In this document: piece after piece, positions 16,407 to 25,355 of the stretch
Layout of the letters: every line of letters starts with the position of its first letter
Numbering within the stretch: position 1 is the stretch's first letter
NCBI RefSeq assembly: GCF_001696535.1
Contig: NZ_MBQE01000002.1
Location: forward strand, 496,001 to 560,000
From: Stappia indica
GTDB taxonomy: Bacteria; Pseudomonadota; Alphaproteobacteria; Rhizobiales; Stappiaceae
Reading direction: 5' to 3'
Length of the DNA stretch: 64,000 nucleotides
Notes under the pieces: generated by a model
The model's database searches: none
The model's input: only the letters and a program-made list of their open reading frames with translations
What the model was told of the DNA's origin: nothing
Translations under genes and position numbers: made by a program

Positions 16407-17689
16407 TTCTTCTCTTCCTCATCGTTGCGCTTGCCGTGGTACTGCTGATCGCCGGCTTCGAGATGTTTCTCGTGCTCGGCGTGCCGGCTCTCCTGATCAA
16501 GCAGTTCTTCTACGGCTCGCTGCCGGATCCGGTCGTCGTGCAGAAGATCCTCGGCGGCATCAACCATTCGACGCTGCTCGCCATTCCCTTCTTCATCCTG
16601 GCGGCGGAACTGATGGGCGAGGGCCAGATCGCCCGCCGCCTCACCAGCCTCGTGCAGTCGCTGTTCGGCCACCGCAAGGGCGGCATCGGCTACACCATCG
16701 TCGGCGGCTCGATGGCCTTCGGCTCCGTGTCCGGCTCGGCGCCGGCGACGGTGGCGGCGATGGGCCGGCTGGTCTATCCGGAAATGCGCAAGGCCGGCTT
16801 CAGCGACAAGTTCTCGCTCGGCCTCATCGCTTCCAGCGCCGAGACGGCGCTGCTGATCCCGCCGTCGATCACCTTCATCATCTACGGCTGGATGACCGGC
16901 ACCTCGGTCGCGCGGCTGTTCGTCGCCGGCATGGCCGTCGGCCTGGTGCTCGGCCTCGTCTTCGCCATCATGGTCGCCATCGAGGCGCGGCGCGCCGGGG
17001 TTTCGGCCGGCGAGCGCACCTCCTGGGGCGACCGGCTGCGGGCCGTCGCGCATTCGGGCTGGGCGCTCGGCATGCCGGCGATCATCCTCGGCGGCATCTA
17101 TTCGGGCATCTTCACCCCGACCGAGGCCGCGGCCGTCAGCGTCGTCTACGCCATCTTCGTCGAGATGGTCGTGTTCCGCGAGCTGACCTTGAAGAAGCTG
17201 TTCAAGGTGACCGAGCGGGCGGCCGTGTCCACCGCCATCATCTTCATCCTGCTGGCGCTCGGCGGTCTGCTCTCCTACTTCATCACGCTGGCGCAGATCC
17301 CCGGGCAGATCCTGGAGTTCCTGGCCGCCGTCGATGCGGGACCGATCGTCTTCCTGCTGGTGGTCAACGTCGTTTTCCTGATCGCGGGCATGTTCATCGA
17401 TCCGAATTCGGCGCTGCTGATCCTCGTGCCGCCGCTCTATCCGGTGGCGACGGCGATGGGCATCGACCCGGTGCATTTCGGCATGATCGTCACGCTGAAC
17501 ATCTCCGCCGGCATGATCACGCCACCCTTCGGGCTCGACCTGTTCGTGGCGTCCTCGACGCTCGGCAAGCCGGTGATGACGATCATTTCGGGCATCTGGC
17601 CCTTCGTGATCGCCAATCTCGTGGCCCTCGGGATCATCACCTACATCCCGTCGATCTCCACCTTCCTGCCCAATCTGGTGTTCGGATGA
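16403..17689 (+). CDS. TRAP transporter large membrane subunit (DctM family)
   Basis: The 428-residue hydrophobic protein starts at the ATG that overlaps the dctQ stop by 4 bases. Hallmarks are AIPFFILAAELMG, GSVSGSAPATVAAMG, LIPPSITFIIYGW, GIFTPTEAAAVSV and ITPPFGLDLFVA. The GSxSGSAPAT motif marks the C4-dicarboxylate-type DctM branch. It is the channel of TRAP system 3. Its stop overlaps the next gene by 4 bases, which ties transport tightly to the pyrimidine-type enzymes. Confidence 0.92.
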   Translation: MILLFLIVALAVVLLIAGFEMFLVLGVPALLIKQFFYGSLPDPVVVQKILGGINHSTLLAIPFFILAAELMGEGQIARRLTSLVQSLFGHRKGGIGYTIVGGSMAFGSVSGSAPATVAAMGRLVYPEMRKAGFSDKFSLGLIASSAETALLIPPSITFIIYGWMTGTSVARLFVAGMAVGLVLGLVFAIMVAIEARRAGVSAGERTSWGDRLRAVAHSGWALGMPAIILGGIYSGIFTPTEAAAVSVVYAIFVEMVVFRELTLKKLFKVTERAAVSTAIIFILLALGGLLSYFITLAQIPGQILEFLAAVDAGPIVFLLVVNVVFLIAGMFIDPNSALLILVPPLYPVATAMGIDPVHFGMIVTLNISAGMITPPFGLDLFVASSTLGKPVMTIISGIWPFVIANLVALGIITYIPSISTFLPNLVFG

Positions 17690-18537
17690 CCAGCGTTCTG
17701 ACAAGACCCGCGTCCGCGGCTGACGGACGGGCGCAGCCCGTCGTCTTCGAGCGGGACCTCGATGTGCTCTCCAACGACCCGGTCAACGGCGAGTACATGC
17801 GCCTCGTCCTGGCGGCCCCGCGCGAGATGCTCGATCTCTGCCGGGCCGGCCAGTTCTTCAACCTGCTGTGCCCCTCGCTCGGCGGCGAGACACCCTATCT
17901 GCGCCGGCCGATGAGCATCTACGGCTTCTATCCCGAGCGCGGCGAGCTGCACTTCCTCTACAAGGTGGCAGGTGCCGGCACCCGGGCGCTGGCTCAGCTT
18001 GTCGCGGGCGATGCGCTCAACGTCATGGGCCCGCTCGGCCAGGGCTTCCGCATCGACGACGACTGGCAGCGGCTGGTGCTCGTCGCCCGCGGCGTCGGCC
18101 TAGCGACGCTCGCGCCGCTGGCGCTGGAGGCCAACCGGCTCGGCCGCCATCTCACCGCGATCTGCAGCGCCCGTCATCCGGACCTGCTGATGTCCATCGA
18201 TTATTTCCGCGAGCTGGGGGCCGAGATCATCCCGGTCACCGACGCGGAAGGCACCTCGTCGCTCGAGAACCTGGAACAGGTGATCGAGGAGCGGATCGCA
18301 GGTCCCGGCATCGATGCCTTCTACACCTGCGGCTCCAACCGCCTGCTGACCCTGTTGCAGCGCATCGGCAAGCGCCACGGCATTCCGGGCGAGATCGCGC
18401 TGGAGCAGCAGATGGCCTGTGGCCTGGGCATGTGCCACTGCTGCGTCCGGCCGTTCCGCAAGGGCGACAAGACCGTGCAGCTGCGCGTGTGCCGCGAAGG
18501 TCCCGTCTTCGATATCCAGGAGGCCATGCCATGGTAG
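17686..18537 (+). CDS. Dihydroorotate dehydrogenase electron-transfer subunit (PyrK-like)
   Basis: The 283-residue protein has the ferredoxin-reductase layout of PyrK: an FAD-binding RRPMSI motif at 73-78, a nucleotide-binding half around 128-220, and a C-terminal [2Fe-2S] site (C245, C250, C253, C269; pattern C-x4-C-x2-C-x15-C). With the adjacent catalytic subunit it would form an NAD-linked class 1B dihydroorotate dehydrogenase. Most alphaproteobacteria make pyrimidines with a class 2 membrane enzyme, so a 1B pair inside a transporter operon points to a catabolic, orotate-reducing role. It overlaps dctM by 4 bases and the next gene by 7. Confidence 0.88.
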   Translation: MTSVLTRPASAADGRAQPVVFERDLDVLSNDPVNGEYMRLVLAAPREMLDLCRAGQFFNLLCPSLGGETPYLRRPMSIYGFYPERGELHFLYKVAGAGTRALAQLVAGDALNVMGPLGQGFRIDDDWQRLVLVARGVGLATLAPLALEANRLGRHLTAICSARHPDLLMSIDYFRELGAEIIPVTDAEGTSSLENLEQVIEERIAGPGIDAFYTCGSNRLLTLLQRIGKRHGIPGEIALEQQMACGLGMCHCCVRPFRKGDKTVQLRVCREGPVFDIQEAMPW

Positions 18538-19475
18538 ACCTGTCCGTCGACATCGCCGGCTTGACGCTGAAGAACCCGATCATGCCGGCCTCCGGCACCT
18601 TCTCGGAGGAACTGGCCGAGGTCTTCGACATCGAGTGCCTCGGCGCCCATGTCACCAAGACGATCACCCGGGGCCTGCGCGACGGCAACCCGACGCCGCG
18701 CGTGTGCGAGGTCGGCTCGTCGATGCTCAATTCCATCGGCATCCCGAGCAAGGGCGTCGGCGCGTTCCTCGACAAGGTGGTGCCGTTCTACCAGGCCTAC
18801 GAGACGCCGCTGGTGGTCTCGATCTCCGGCAACACGGCGGACGAGTTTGCTCGCCTGTGCTCGGAAGTGACCGTTGAGGGCGTTGCCGCCATCGAGGTCA
18901 ACATCTCCTGTCCGAACATCGAGGAAGACGGCAAGGCCTTCGCCATCCGTCCCTCCTCGACCTACGACGTGATGCAGAAGCTGCGTGCGGCGACGCATCT
19001 GCCGCTCTGGGCCAAGCTGACGCCGAACACCGGCGAGACGCCGGAAGTGGCGCGCGCGGCGCAGGAAGGCGGCGCCGACGCGCTGGTCGTCGCCAACACG
19101 CTGCTGGCCATGGCCATCGACATCCGCACCCGCCGGCCGAAGCTCGGCAACCTGATGGGTGGCCTGTCGGGCCCCTCGCTGAAGCCCATCGCCCTGCGCA
19201 TGGCCTATCAGTGCGCCAAGTCGACGACGATCCCGGTGATCGGCTGCGGCGGCATCTCCACCGCCGACGACGTGATCGAGTTCCTCATCGCCGGCGCCAC
19301 CGCCGTGCAGGTGGGCACCGCCACCTTCATCAACCCGACCGCGATGGTCACCGTCATCGCCGAGCTGGAGCGCTATCTGGAGCGCGAGAAGCTCTCGTCC
19401 GTCCGCGACCTGATCGGCACGCTGATCGACGAGGAGCAGAAGGAGGGCGTCGTGTTCATGGAGGCGGCGCCGTGA
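18531..19475 (+). CDS. Dihydroorotate dehydrogenase catalytic subunit, class 1B type
   Basis: The ATG at 18531 overlaps the PyrK-like stop by 7 bases and gives 314 residues, the class 1 size. The FMN barrel begins with [19 protein letters not shown]. The catalytic base is cysteine C127 in NISCPN, the class 1B signature (class 2 enzymes have serine). The phosphate-binding GCGGIST and VGTATF segments are intact. It interconverts dihydroorotate and orotate. Paired with the NAD-linked subunit it can run as an orotate reductase, as in the orotate-fermenting clostridial pathway. The direction here is inference from the neighbours. Confidence 0.9.
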   Translation: MVDLSVDIAGLTLKNPIMPASGTFSEELAEVFDIECLGAHVTKTITRGLRDGNPTPRVCEVGSSMLNSIGIPSKGVGAFLDKVVPFYQAYETPLVVSISGNTADEFARLCSEVTVEGVAAIEVNISCPNIEEDGKAFAIRPSSTYDVMQKLRAATHLPLWAKLTPNTGETPEVARAAQEGGADALVVANTLLAMAIDIRTRRPKLGNLMGGLSGPSLKPIALRMAYQCAKSTTIPVIGCGGISTADDVIEFLIAGATAVQVGTATFINPTAMVTVIAELERYLEREKLSSVRDLIGTLIDEEQKEGVVFMEAAP

Positions 19476-20755
19476 CCGCGCTGAGGAAGTCCGGGGCCTA
19501 CGACCGCGCCGAGGAGCTGCGCCTTGCCGGCTTCCTCTTCGACGAGATCGCACGCATGTCGCCGGATGTGGAAGGCGTCAGCCGTCCGGCCTTTTCCGAC
19601 ATCGAGACGAAGACGCTGTCCTTCCTGGAGGACTTTGCCCGCCGCGAGGGGCTGGAGGTCTGGTACGACGCCGGGCTCAATGCCAATTTCTGCCTGCCGG
19701 GCGACCACGATGCGGAGCGCTACACGGTCATCGGCTCGCATGTCGACAGCGTTCCCTTCGGCGGCAATTTCGACGGCCTCGCCGGTGTCGTCGCCGGTCT
19801 GCTGTGCCTGGTGCGGGCGCGGCGCGAGGGGGGCAAGTTCGCCTTCCCGGTGCATGTGCTTGCCATGCGCGGCGAGGAAAGCGCCTGGTTCGGCCCGTGC
19901 TACATCGGCTCCAAGGCGCTGACGGGCACGCTGTCGGCCTCCGAGCTCGCCGCCCGCCACAAGGGCGACGGCCGCACGCTCGATGCGCATATGGAAGCGA
20001 TCGGCATCGACATGGAACCGGTGCGCGCCGGCAAACCCTTGATCGACCTGTCGCGGATCGAGGCCTATCTCGAGCTGCATATCGAGCAGGGGCCGCTGCT
20101 GATCGGCAAGGCGGTTCCGGCTGCCGTGGTCTCTGGCATTCGCGGCAACATCCGCTATCGCTCCCTGCGTTGCATTGGCGAGGCCGGCCATTCGGGCGCC
20201 GTGCCGCGCGCCTTCCGCCGCGATCCGGTGCTGGCCATGGCCGATCTCCTGGTGCGGCTCGACGAAAGCTGGGCAACGATTCTCGCCAAGGGCGACGATC
20301 TGGTGCTGACCAGCGGCATCGTCGGCACCGACCCGGAAAAGCACGCGATGACGCGCATTCCCGACCAGGTGTCCTTCAGTCTCGACATCCGCAGCCAGAG
20401 CGCCCGGGTGCTGGACGAGATGCGCGACCTGCTGAAGACGGAGATGGCGCAGATCGAGCGGGACCGGAAAGTGCGCTTCGAGCTCGACGAGGAGTTGCGC
20501 GTTGCCCCCGCCCTGTGCGATGCCGGTCTCGTCGCGCGCCTGAGCAAGGCCATGGAGACAGTCGGCCAGGAGCCGTTCGTGATGGCGAGCGGCGGCGGAC
20601 ACGATGCGGCGGTCTTCTCGGCCGCCGGCGTGCCGGCCGGCATGGTCTTCGTGCGCAATCGCAACGGCTCGCACAATCCGCAGGAGGCGATGGAGCTGCC
20701 CGATCTCCTTTCCGCCACCGATATCGTCCATCAATATCTTATGGTTGCGCCATGA
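19472..20755 (+). CDS. M20-family N-carbamoyl-L-amino-acid hydrolase, candidate ureidosuccinase
   Basis: The GTG at 19472 overlaps the previous stop as GTGA and gives 427 residues. The binuclear metal site of the AllC/HyuC branch of M20 peptidases is visible: H90 and D92 ([11 protein letters not shown]), D101, the acid pair E135-E136 (MRGEESAWF), then [11 protein letters not shown], the dimer-domain GEAGHSGA and the late GGGHDAAVF. The family hydrolyses N-carbamoyl amino acids or ureidoglycolate. Between dihydroorotate dehydrogenase and dihydroorotase the obvious substrate is N-carbamoyl-L-aspartate, giving L-aspartate, CO2 and ammonia. It overlaps the dihydroorotase start by 4 bases. Confidence 0.85.
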   Translation: MTALRKSGAYDRAEELRLAGFLFDEIARMSPDVEGVSRPAFSDIETKTLSFLEDFARREGLEVWYDAGLNANFCLPGDHDAERYTVIGSHVDSVPFGGNFDGLAGVVAGLLCLVRARREGGKFAFPVHVLAMRGEESAWFGPCYIGSKALTGTLSASELAARHKGDGRTLDAHMEAIGIDMEPVRAGKPLIDLSRIEAYLELHIEQGPLLIGKAVPAAVVSGIRGNIRYRSLRCIGEAGHSGAVPRAFRRDPVLAMADLLVRLDESWATILAKGDDLVLTSGIVGTDPEKHAMTRIPDQVSFSLDIRSQSARVLDEMRDLLKTEMAQIERDRKVRFELDEELRVAPALCDAGLVARLSKAMETVGQEPFVMASGGGHDAAVFSAAGVPAGMVFVRNRNGSHNPQEAMELPDLLSATDIVHQYLMVAP

Positions 20756-21801
20756 CACAGCTGACGATCCGGACGCCCGACGACTGGCATCTCCACCTGC
20801 GCGACGGGGCGATGCTCGCCGGCGTTCTGCCGCACAGCTCCGCCGATTTCGCGCGTGCGATCATCATGCCGAATCTCGTGCCGCCGGTGGTCACCACCGC
20901 CCAGGCGGAAGCCTATCGCCAGCGCATTCTCGCCGCCCTGCCCGAGGGGCACGACTTCACGCCGCTGATGGTGCTCTACCTCACCGAGGGCACCGAGGCC
21001 GACGATGTCGAGGCGGGCTTTCGCAGCGGTCTCGTCAAGGCGGTGAAGCTCTATCCGGCCGGCGCCACCACCAACTCGCATGGCGGCGTGCGCGACTTCT
21101 CCAAGGTCACCGCGGTGCTGGAGCGCATGGCCGAGATCGGCCTGCCGCTTTGCGTGCACGGCGAGGTGACCGATCCCGACGTCGATATCTTCGACCGCGA
21201 GGCGGTGTTCCTGGAAAAGGTGCTCGATCCGCTGCGCCGCCGCATTCCGGGCCTGCGCGTCGTGCTGGAGCATGTGACGACGCGCAACGGCATCGAGTAT
21301 GTGCGCTCGCAGGAGAAGGATCTCGCCGCGACGATCACGGTTCACCACCTGATGATCAACCGCAACGCCATCTTCGCCGGCGGCATCCGCCCGCATTACT
21401 ACTGCCTGCCCGTCGCCAAGCGCGAGGAGCATCGGCTGGCGCTGCGCGAGGCGGCGACCTCGGGCGATGCGCGCTTCTTCCTCGGCACCGATTCGGCTCC
21501 GCATGTGGATCCGGCGAAGGAATGCGGCTGCGGCTGCGCCGGCATCTACACCGCGCCGAACGCGATGGCCTGCCTTGCCCATGTCTTCGAGGAGGAGGGC
21601 GCGCTCGACAAGCTCGAGGCCTTCGCCTCGCTCAACGGACCGGCCTTCTACCGACTGCCGCCGAACGAGGGCCAGCTGGTGCTGGAAAAGCGCGAGGAGC
21701 CGGTCCCGGTTCCGGACAAGGTGGTGACGGGCGACGGCACGGTCACGGTTTTCGATCCGATGGTGCCCGTCCGCTGGACGGTCGCGGCCCGCAGGTCGTA
21801 A
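20752..21801 (+). CDS. Dihydroorotase, homodimeric PyrC type
   Basis: The ATG at 20752 overlaps the previous stop and gives 349 residues, like Escherichia coli PyrC. All metal-site residues are in place: H13 and H15 (WHLHLRDG), the carboxylated lysine K99 ([13 protein letters not shown]), H136, H174 (LEHVTTRN) and D247 (GTDSAPH). It interconverts dihydroorotate and N-carbamoyl-L-aspartate. Alphaproteobacteria usually use another dihydroorotase type for synthesis, which again suggests a salvage or catabolic role in this operon. The alternative is that it simply supports pyrimidine biosynthesis. Confidence 0.9.
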   Translation: MTQLTIRTPDDWHLHLRDGAMLAGVLPHSSADFARAIIMPNLVPPVVTTAQAEAYRQRILAALPEGHDFTPLMVLYLTEGTEADDVEAGFRSGLVKAVKLYPAGATTNSHGGVRDFSKVTAVLERMAEIGLPLCVHGEVTDPDVDIFDREAVFLEKVLDPLRRRIPGLRVVLEHVTTRNGIEYVRSQEKDLAATITVHHLMINRNAIFAGGIRPHYYCLPVAKREEHRLALREAATSGDARFFLGTDSAPHVDPAKECGCGCAGIYTAPNAMACLAHVFEEEGALDKLEAFASLNGPAFYRLPPNEGQLVLEKREEPVPVPDKVVTGDGTVTVFDPMVPVRWTVAARRS

Positions 21802-21802
21802 C

Positions 21803-21821
21803 GGCCGGCACGACGCCGGCC
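21803..21821 (+). other. Small hairpin after dihydroorotase gene
   Basis: GGCCGGC and GCCGGCC flank a 5-base loop immediately after the stop. No T-tract follows, so readthrough into the next small gene (start 21847) is likely. Confidence 0.4.
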
Positions 21822-21846
21822 ACAGTCCTCTTCAAGGGAGAGCGTA

Positions 21847-22161
21847 ATGTTCATTGAGGTTGCCAACGGTCTGAACGAGCACAGCGCGAGCGTGCGGAGC
21901 TTCGAGGCGTGCGCGCGCGAGGCCCGTGAGCGTATCGCCGGCGAGCCGGAGCATGCCGTCGCCTGGCTGCTGGTGTCGCGCGCGGCCCAGGCGTTCGTCG
22001 ATGCCTATGACGACCAGCCGCTGACGCTCGATGTCGCCGGCCAGGCGCTGGAGCAGTTCCGCGACCTGCTGCAGACGCTCGAGACCGCCTATGCCGGCGG
22101 CTCCGCCGAGGCCAAGGTCGACGCGCTGAACAAGATCGCGCTGCGTCTCAACGCCATGTGA
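21847..22161 (+). CDS. Hypothetical 104-residue helical protein
   Basis: I do not recognise this protein. It is predicted to be mostly helical and soluble, with no signal peptide, membrane segment or metal motif. GGGAG lies upstream of the ATG. It follows the dihydroorotase gene by 45 bp on the same strand and precedes a good terminator, so it may be the last gene of that operon. It could equally be an independent conserved small protein. Confidence 0.65.
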   Translation: MFIEVANGLNEHSASVRSFEACAREARERIAGEPEHAVAWLLVSRAAQAFVDAYDDQPLTLDVAGQALEQFRDLLQTLETAYAGGSAEAKVDALNKIALRLNAM

Positions 22162-22168
22162 TCCTGAC

Positions 22169-22210
22169 GGGCCGGCCGTTCGTGCCGGCCCGATCTCTTT
22201 TCGCTTTTTC
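22169..22210 (+). terminator. Rho-independent terminator
   Basis: GGGCCGGC and GCCGGCCC form an 8-bp stem with a 7-base loop, followed by a T-rich run (TCTCTTTTCGCTTTTTC). It ends the TRAP-3/dihydroorotate transcription unit. Confidence 0.75.
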
Positions 22211-22222
22211 CGCACCCGCGTA

Positions 22223-23218
22223 TCAGGAACGGCCGTCGGCGGCAGGCGCTGCGTCCGCGGGGACATCCGCATCCTCGTCCTGCTTGCGTTTCTCCCGCTT
22301 GCGCTTCTCCGGCGAGCGCAGGAAATACTCGCAGGCCAGCAGCGTCGGCAGGCCCAGCGCCAGCGGCACCAGGAAATACACCAGGCGAAACACCAGCAGC
22401 GCGCCGACCGCTTCCGCGCCCGGCTGCAGATAGAGCACCGTCGCCTCCAGCACGCCGAGCCCGCCGGGCACGTGGCTGATCAAGGAGGCGAGGATGCCGA
22501 TCACATAGATCGCCGCCACCTCCAGATAGTTCACCTCCGACGTTGCGGCGAGCAGCTGGTGCAGGCAGGCGGCGACGCAGGCATAGTTGGCGGCGCCCGC
22601 CGCGACCTGACCGATGGCGAGCGGCAGCGGCGGCAGCGTCAGCGACCATTTGCGGACCGTCAGTTCGCCGCGCACGAAGGCGGAGAGGACGATCCAGGCG
22701 ACCGGCAGCGACAGGCAGACGATCGCCATGCCCTTCAGCTCCGGGCCGTTGACGCCCATCAACCCTTCCGCCGTGGAGGGATAGAGCAAGAGGGCAATGC
22801 CGCCCATGGTGGCAAGTCCGAGGCCGACGGTGATGCCGCAGAACAGGATCACCTTGGCGACGTCCCCGACCCTGAGGCCCCAGCGCGCGTAGAAGCGGTA
22901 GCGGATCGCGCCGCTGGACAGGGCCGCGACACCGACATTGTGGCCGATCGACAGGGCGGTGAAGGAGGCGAGGGCGGTGCGGCGCCACGGCTGCGGCTTG
23001 CCGGCATAGCGCACCGCCAGCCAGTCGAAAAAGGTAAGGCAAAGATAGGACGCGGCGGCAAAGCCGAAGGCGCGGGCAAGGTATGCGGCAGGAATGGCGC
23101 GCACCGAGTCCATGATCTCGTTAAGCGAGTACTGGCTCAGCGTGCGGCAGAGCAAATAGGCCGCAACGCCGATGGCCACCACGATCACGGCACGAAGAAA
23201 CAACTTGTAGATCGACAT
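22223..23218 (-). CDS. Integral membrane flippase-like protein (LPG synthase TM / YbhN, UPF0104 family)
   Basis: The 331-residue protein has about eight hydrophobic segments. The family signature SHVPGGLGVLEATVLYL lies in the C-terminal third, and a charged Lys/Arg/Asp tail follows. It matches the N-terminal flippase domain of MprF without the synthetase domain. Such stand-alone proteins are thought to move lipids or glycolipids across the inner membrane. It lies downstream of the DUF892 gene on the same strand, 224 bp away with hairpins in between, so shared transcription is uncertain. Confidence 0.82.
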   Translation of the reverse strand: MSIYKLFLRAVIVVAIGVAAYLLCRTLSQYSLNEIMDSVRAIPAAYLARAFGFAAASYLCLTFFDWLAVRYAGKPQPWRRTALASFTALSIGHNVGVAALSSGAIRYRFYARWGLRVGDVAKVILFCGITVGLGLATMGGIALLLYPSTAEGLMGVNGPELKGMAIVCLSLPVAWIVLSAFVRGELTVRKWSLTLPPLPLAIGQVAAGAANYACVAACLHQLLAATSEVNYLEVAAIYVIGILASLISHVPGGLGVLEATVLYLQPGAEAVGALLVFRLVYFLVPLALGLPTLLACEYFLRSPEKRKREKRKQDEDADVPADAAPAADGRS

Positions 23219-23404
23219 TCAGGTCTCTTTCTGGCGGGTCCTGACCGGTGGGGAGCCTGGCCGGGGTCTGGGGCGGGATCCTCGGCCGGCCGGCGCCGCG
23301 AGCGGGGCGGCGGCCATGCCGCTCACCCCTTGCGCATCTTTCCCCTTCCCGAAAAGCGGCGGAGGGAAAAGCCGCTCGTCTCGCCGGCGATCCGGTCGCC
23401 TGTC

Positions 23405-23429
23405 CCGCCGGGCTTCGATCCCCGGCAGG
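23405..23429 (-). terminator. Hairpin downstream of the DUF892 gene
   Basis: GCCGGG (23407-23412) and CCCGGC (23421-23426) form a short stem 14 bp after the DUF892 stop. A second inverted pair, AGCGGC/GCCGCT, lies further on in the same 224-bp gap. No other feature was seen in this gap. Confidence 0.35.
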
Positions 23430-23442
23430 TCCGGGCGGTCGG

Positions 23443-23940
23443 TCAGGCTGCCTTGGCGCGCTCGTTGGCCGAGGCGTCCGCGAGCTTGGTCAGGCTCTCG
23501 TCGGTCTTCGCCTCTTCCTTCAAGGTGTCCTGAAGCAGCTTGGCCGCATCCTTGAGACCCAGCTCGTTGGCCCAGCGGTGCAGCGTGCCGTAGCGGGTGA
23601 TCTCGTAGTGCTCGACCGCCTGCGCCGAGGAGATGAGACCGGCGTCCAGGGCAGGGGTGCCCTTGAACTCGTCGATGATCTCCTCGCCTTCCGCGATGAT
23701 GCCCTCGATGGCATCGCAGGTCTTGCCGCGCGGGGCCTTGCCGAGGATCTCGAACACCTGCTGCAGGCGCTCGACGTGACCTTCGGTCTCTTCGCGGTGC
23801 TTCTCGAAGGCCTTCTTCAGGTCTTCGGACTGCGCCGCGCGCTGCATCTTCGGCAGCGTCTTCAGGATCTTGCGCTCGGCGTAGTAGATGTCCTTGAGCG
23901 TGTCGTGAAACAGGTCTTCGAGGGTCTTTTCCTTGGCCAT
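23443..23940 (-). CDS. DUF892 ferritin-like protein (YciE/YciF family)
   Basis: The 165-residue protein is a predicted four-helix bundle. The family signature LFHDTLKDIYYAERKILKTLPKM is recognisable at the N-terminus, and the acidic/histidine pairs E-x-x-H (ETEGH) and EHYEI could bind two metals. YciF-type proteins are strongly induced in general stress in many bacteria, although their chemistry is unclear. An EcfG-type promoter lies 50 bp upstream. It is divergent from the PRC-barrel gene, which has its own EcfG-type site. Confidence 0.92.
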   Translation of the reverse strand: MAKEKTLEDLFHDTLKDIYYAERKILKTLPKMQRAAQSEDLKKAFEKHREETEGHVERLQQVFEILGKAPRGKTCDAIEGIIAEGEEIIDEFKGTPALDAGLISSAQAVEHYEITRYGTLHRWANELGLKDAAKLLQDTLKEEAKTDESLTKLADASANERAKAA

Positions 23941-23989
23941 GTCAATGTCCCTTTCGTGAGTTGGTCACCGCCGGGCGGTGCGGTGTGCG

Positions 23990-24014
23990 AACGTCTCGCC
24001 GCGGTCTTTGTTCC
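23990..24014 (-). promoter_or_regulatory. EcfG-type promoter of the DUF892 gene
   Basis: On the minus strand GGAAC (24010-24014) and CGTT (23990-23993) are 16 bp apart, a perfect match to the alphaproteobacterial general-stress promoter. It is 50 bp upstream of the start. Confidence 0.8.
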
Positions 24015-24063
24015 CTTCTCCCCGTGCCTGTTTGCTGGCGAAAGACCGGTTCGAAGACAAAAC

Positions 24064-24088
24064 GGAACATTCGCTCCGGCGAGCTGTT
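24064..24088 (+). promoter_or_regulatory. EcfG-type promoter of the PRC-barrel gene
   Basis: GGAAC at 24064-24068 is followed after 16 bp by TGTT (24085-24088), 66 bp upstream of the ATG. Confidence 0.68.
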
Positions 24089-24154
24089 GGCAGGACAGCC
24101 CGGGCGGCGCGGCCATGCCGTGCGCTGGGGGAAACGAATTCAAGGAGGTAACGA

Positions 24155-25165
24155 ATGACCCGCTATGCAACGAAGACCGCCGGCGTCCTGCTTACCGCCA
24201 CCGCGTTGTCGCTGCTGCCTCATGCAGCACTCGCACAGCAGGGGCAGGGAGCCGCGCCGGCTGGTCAGGAGCAGCAGATGCGCCAGCAGAACCAGGGCCA
24301 GAATGCAGCCGGCCAGAACGCCGCTGGCCAGAACGCTGCCGGCCAGAACGCTGCAGGCATGCAGGCCAATGCCCAGGTCGCCGGCCAGTGCCAGGAGCGT
24401 CTGGAGCAGTCGGCCGAGCGCATGCGCCAGGATCAGTTCTGGCTGACGGGCTGGGGCGCCGGCTACGGCACGCGGCCCGTCGGCACGCCCACTGCCGCCC
24501 CGGACGGCGCAGCGCGTCCGGGCGCCGAAACGCCGGCCTCGCCGACGGGTGTTCGCGACGAGCCGATGGTCGGCGATCCGCGCGGCACGGTTGAAGGCGC
24601 CTATTCGCCGCGCGAGCAGATCCGCACGCTCTACTTCGCCGCCCATATCCTCTCCCAGCGCGGCGAGCAGGAGGGTTGTGAATATGTCGCCAGCCAGCTC
24701 GATGCGGTCTATGACGACTACACGAGCCAGCTCACCTCGGCAGGCGTCGAGCCGAACGAGGTGACAGACTGGCGCCAGGAGCAGCTCGCTCTCGCGCAGC
24801 CGATCGATCAGGTCGAAGGCATGCGCTCCTACCGCATCGACAACCTGACCGGCACCGACGTGCGCAACGTCGAGGACGAGAATCTCGGCAGCGTGCACGA
24901 CGTGATCCTCGACCCGGCATCGGGCACCGTGTCCTACGTGCTGGTCGCGCGCGGCGGCTTCCTGGGTCTCGGCGAGGAATATGTGGCCGTTCCCTGGGAG
25001 CGCCTGCATGCGACGCCGGGTCTTGAGACCATCGTGCTGACGCTCAGCCAGGAGGAGCTCGAGCAGGCCCCGACCATCGATCCCGACGAGTTCCGCAATC
25101 CGCAGATGCGGCAGGACGCCCGCGGGCCGGTCGACGACTTCTGGTCGGGCATGGAGACCCGCTGA
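24155..25165 (+). CDS. Secreted PRC-barrel domain protein with QNAAG repeats
   Basis: The 336-residue protein has a signal peptide ending near residue 27. A Gln/Ala/Gly-rich stretch contains four tandem QNAAG units (residues 49-68) and is followed by a linker. A PRC-barrel domain begins near residue 226 (MRSYRIDNLTGTDV, NLGSVHDVILD). PRC-barrel proteins of this kind are common stress-induced periplasmic proteins of alphaproteobacteria. AGGAGG precedes the ATG, and an EcfG-type promoter lies upstream. The binding partner is unknown. Confidence 0.82.
   Translation: MTRYATKTAGVLLTATALSLLPHAALAQQGQGAAPAGQEQQMRQQNQGQNAAGQNAAGQNAAGQNAAGMQANAQVAGQCQERLEQSAERMRQDQFWLTGWGAGYGTRPVGTPTAAPDGAARPGAETPASPTGVRDEPMVGDPRGTVEGAYSPREQIRTLYFAAHILSQRGEQEGCEYVASQLDAVYDDYTSQLTSAGVEPNEVTDWRQEQLALAQPIDQVEGMRSYRIDNLTGTDVRNVEDENLGSVHDVILDPASGTVSYVLVARGGFLGLGEEYVAVPWERLHATPGLETIVLTLSQEELEQAPTIDPDEFRNPQMRQDARGPVDDFWSGMETR
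24299..24358 (+). repeat. Four 15-bp tandem repeats coding QNAAG
   Basis: Four in-frame 15-bp units differ only at synonymous third positions. The silent divergence suggests selection on the peptide, or age, rather than a fresh slippage event. Confidence 0.8.
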
Positions 25166-25197
25166 CGAAACCTGACGACGTTTTCGAAGAAGACCGG

Positions 25198-25229
25198 GGG
25201 CCGCGGCGGCAACGTCGCGGCCCTTGCCG
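25198..25229 (+). terminator. Terminator after the PRC-barrel gene
   Basis: GGGCCGCG and CGCGGCCC form an 8-bp stem with a 10-base loop, followed by a weakly T-rich stretch. It separates the PRC-barrel gene from the dehydrogenase cluster. The remaining 126 bp to the next start contain no promoter I can identify. Confidence 0.55.
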
Positions 25230-25355
25230 TCTTGCGCCCCCGGCCCGGTCGCGACAGGGCAGGGCCGGGCAGGGGCTTGGCAAAAAATGCAGGGAGGCGG
25301 GGGAACATCGGGCGGGCCGGCCTGTTCGGACAGGGCAGCAACCTGGAGGGCACCC

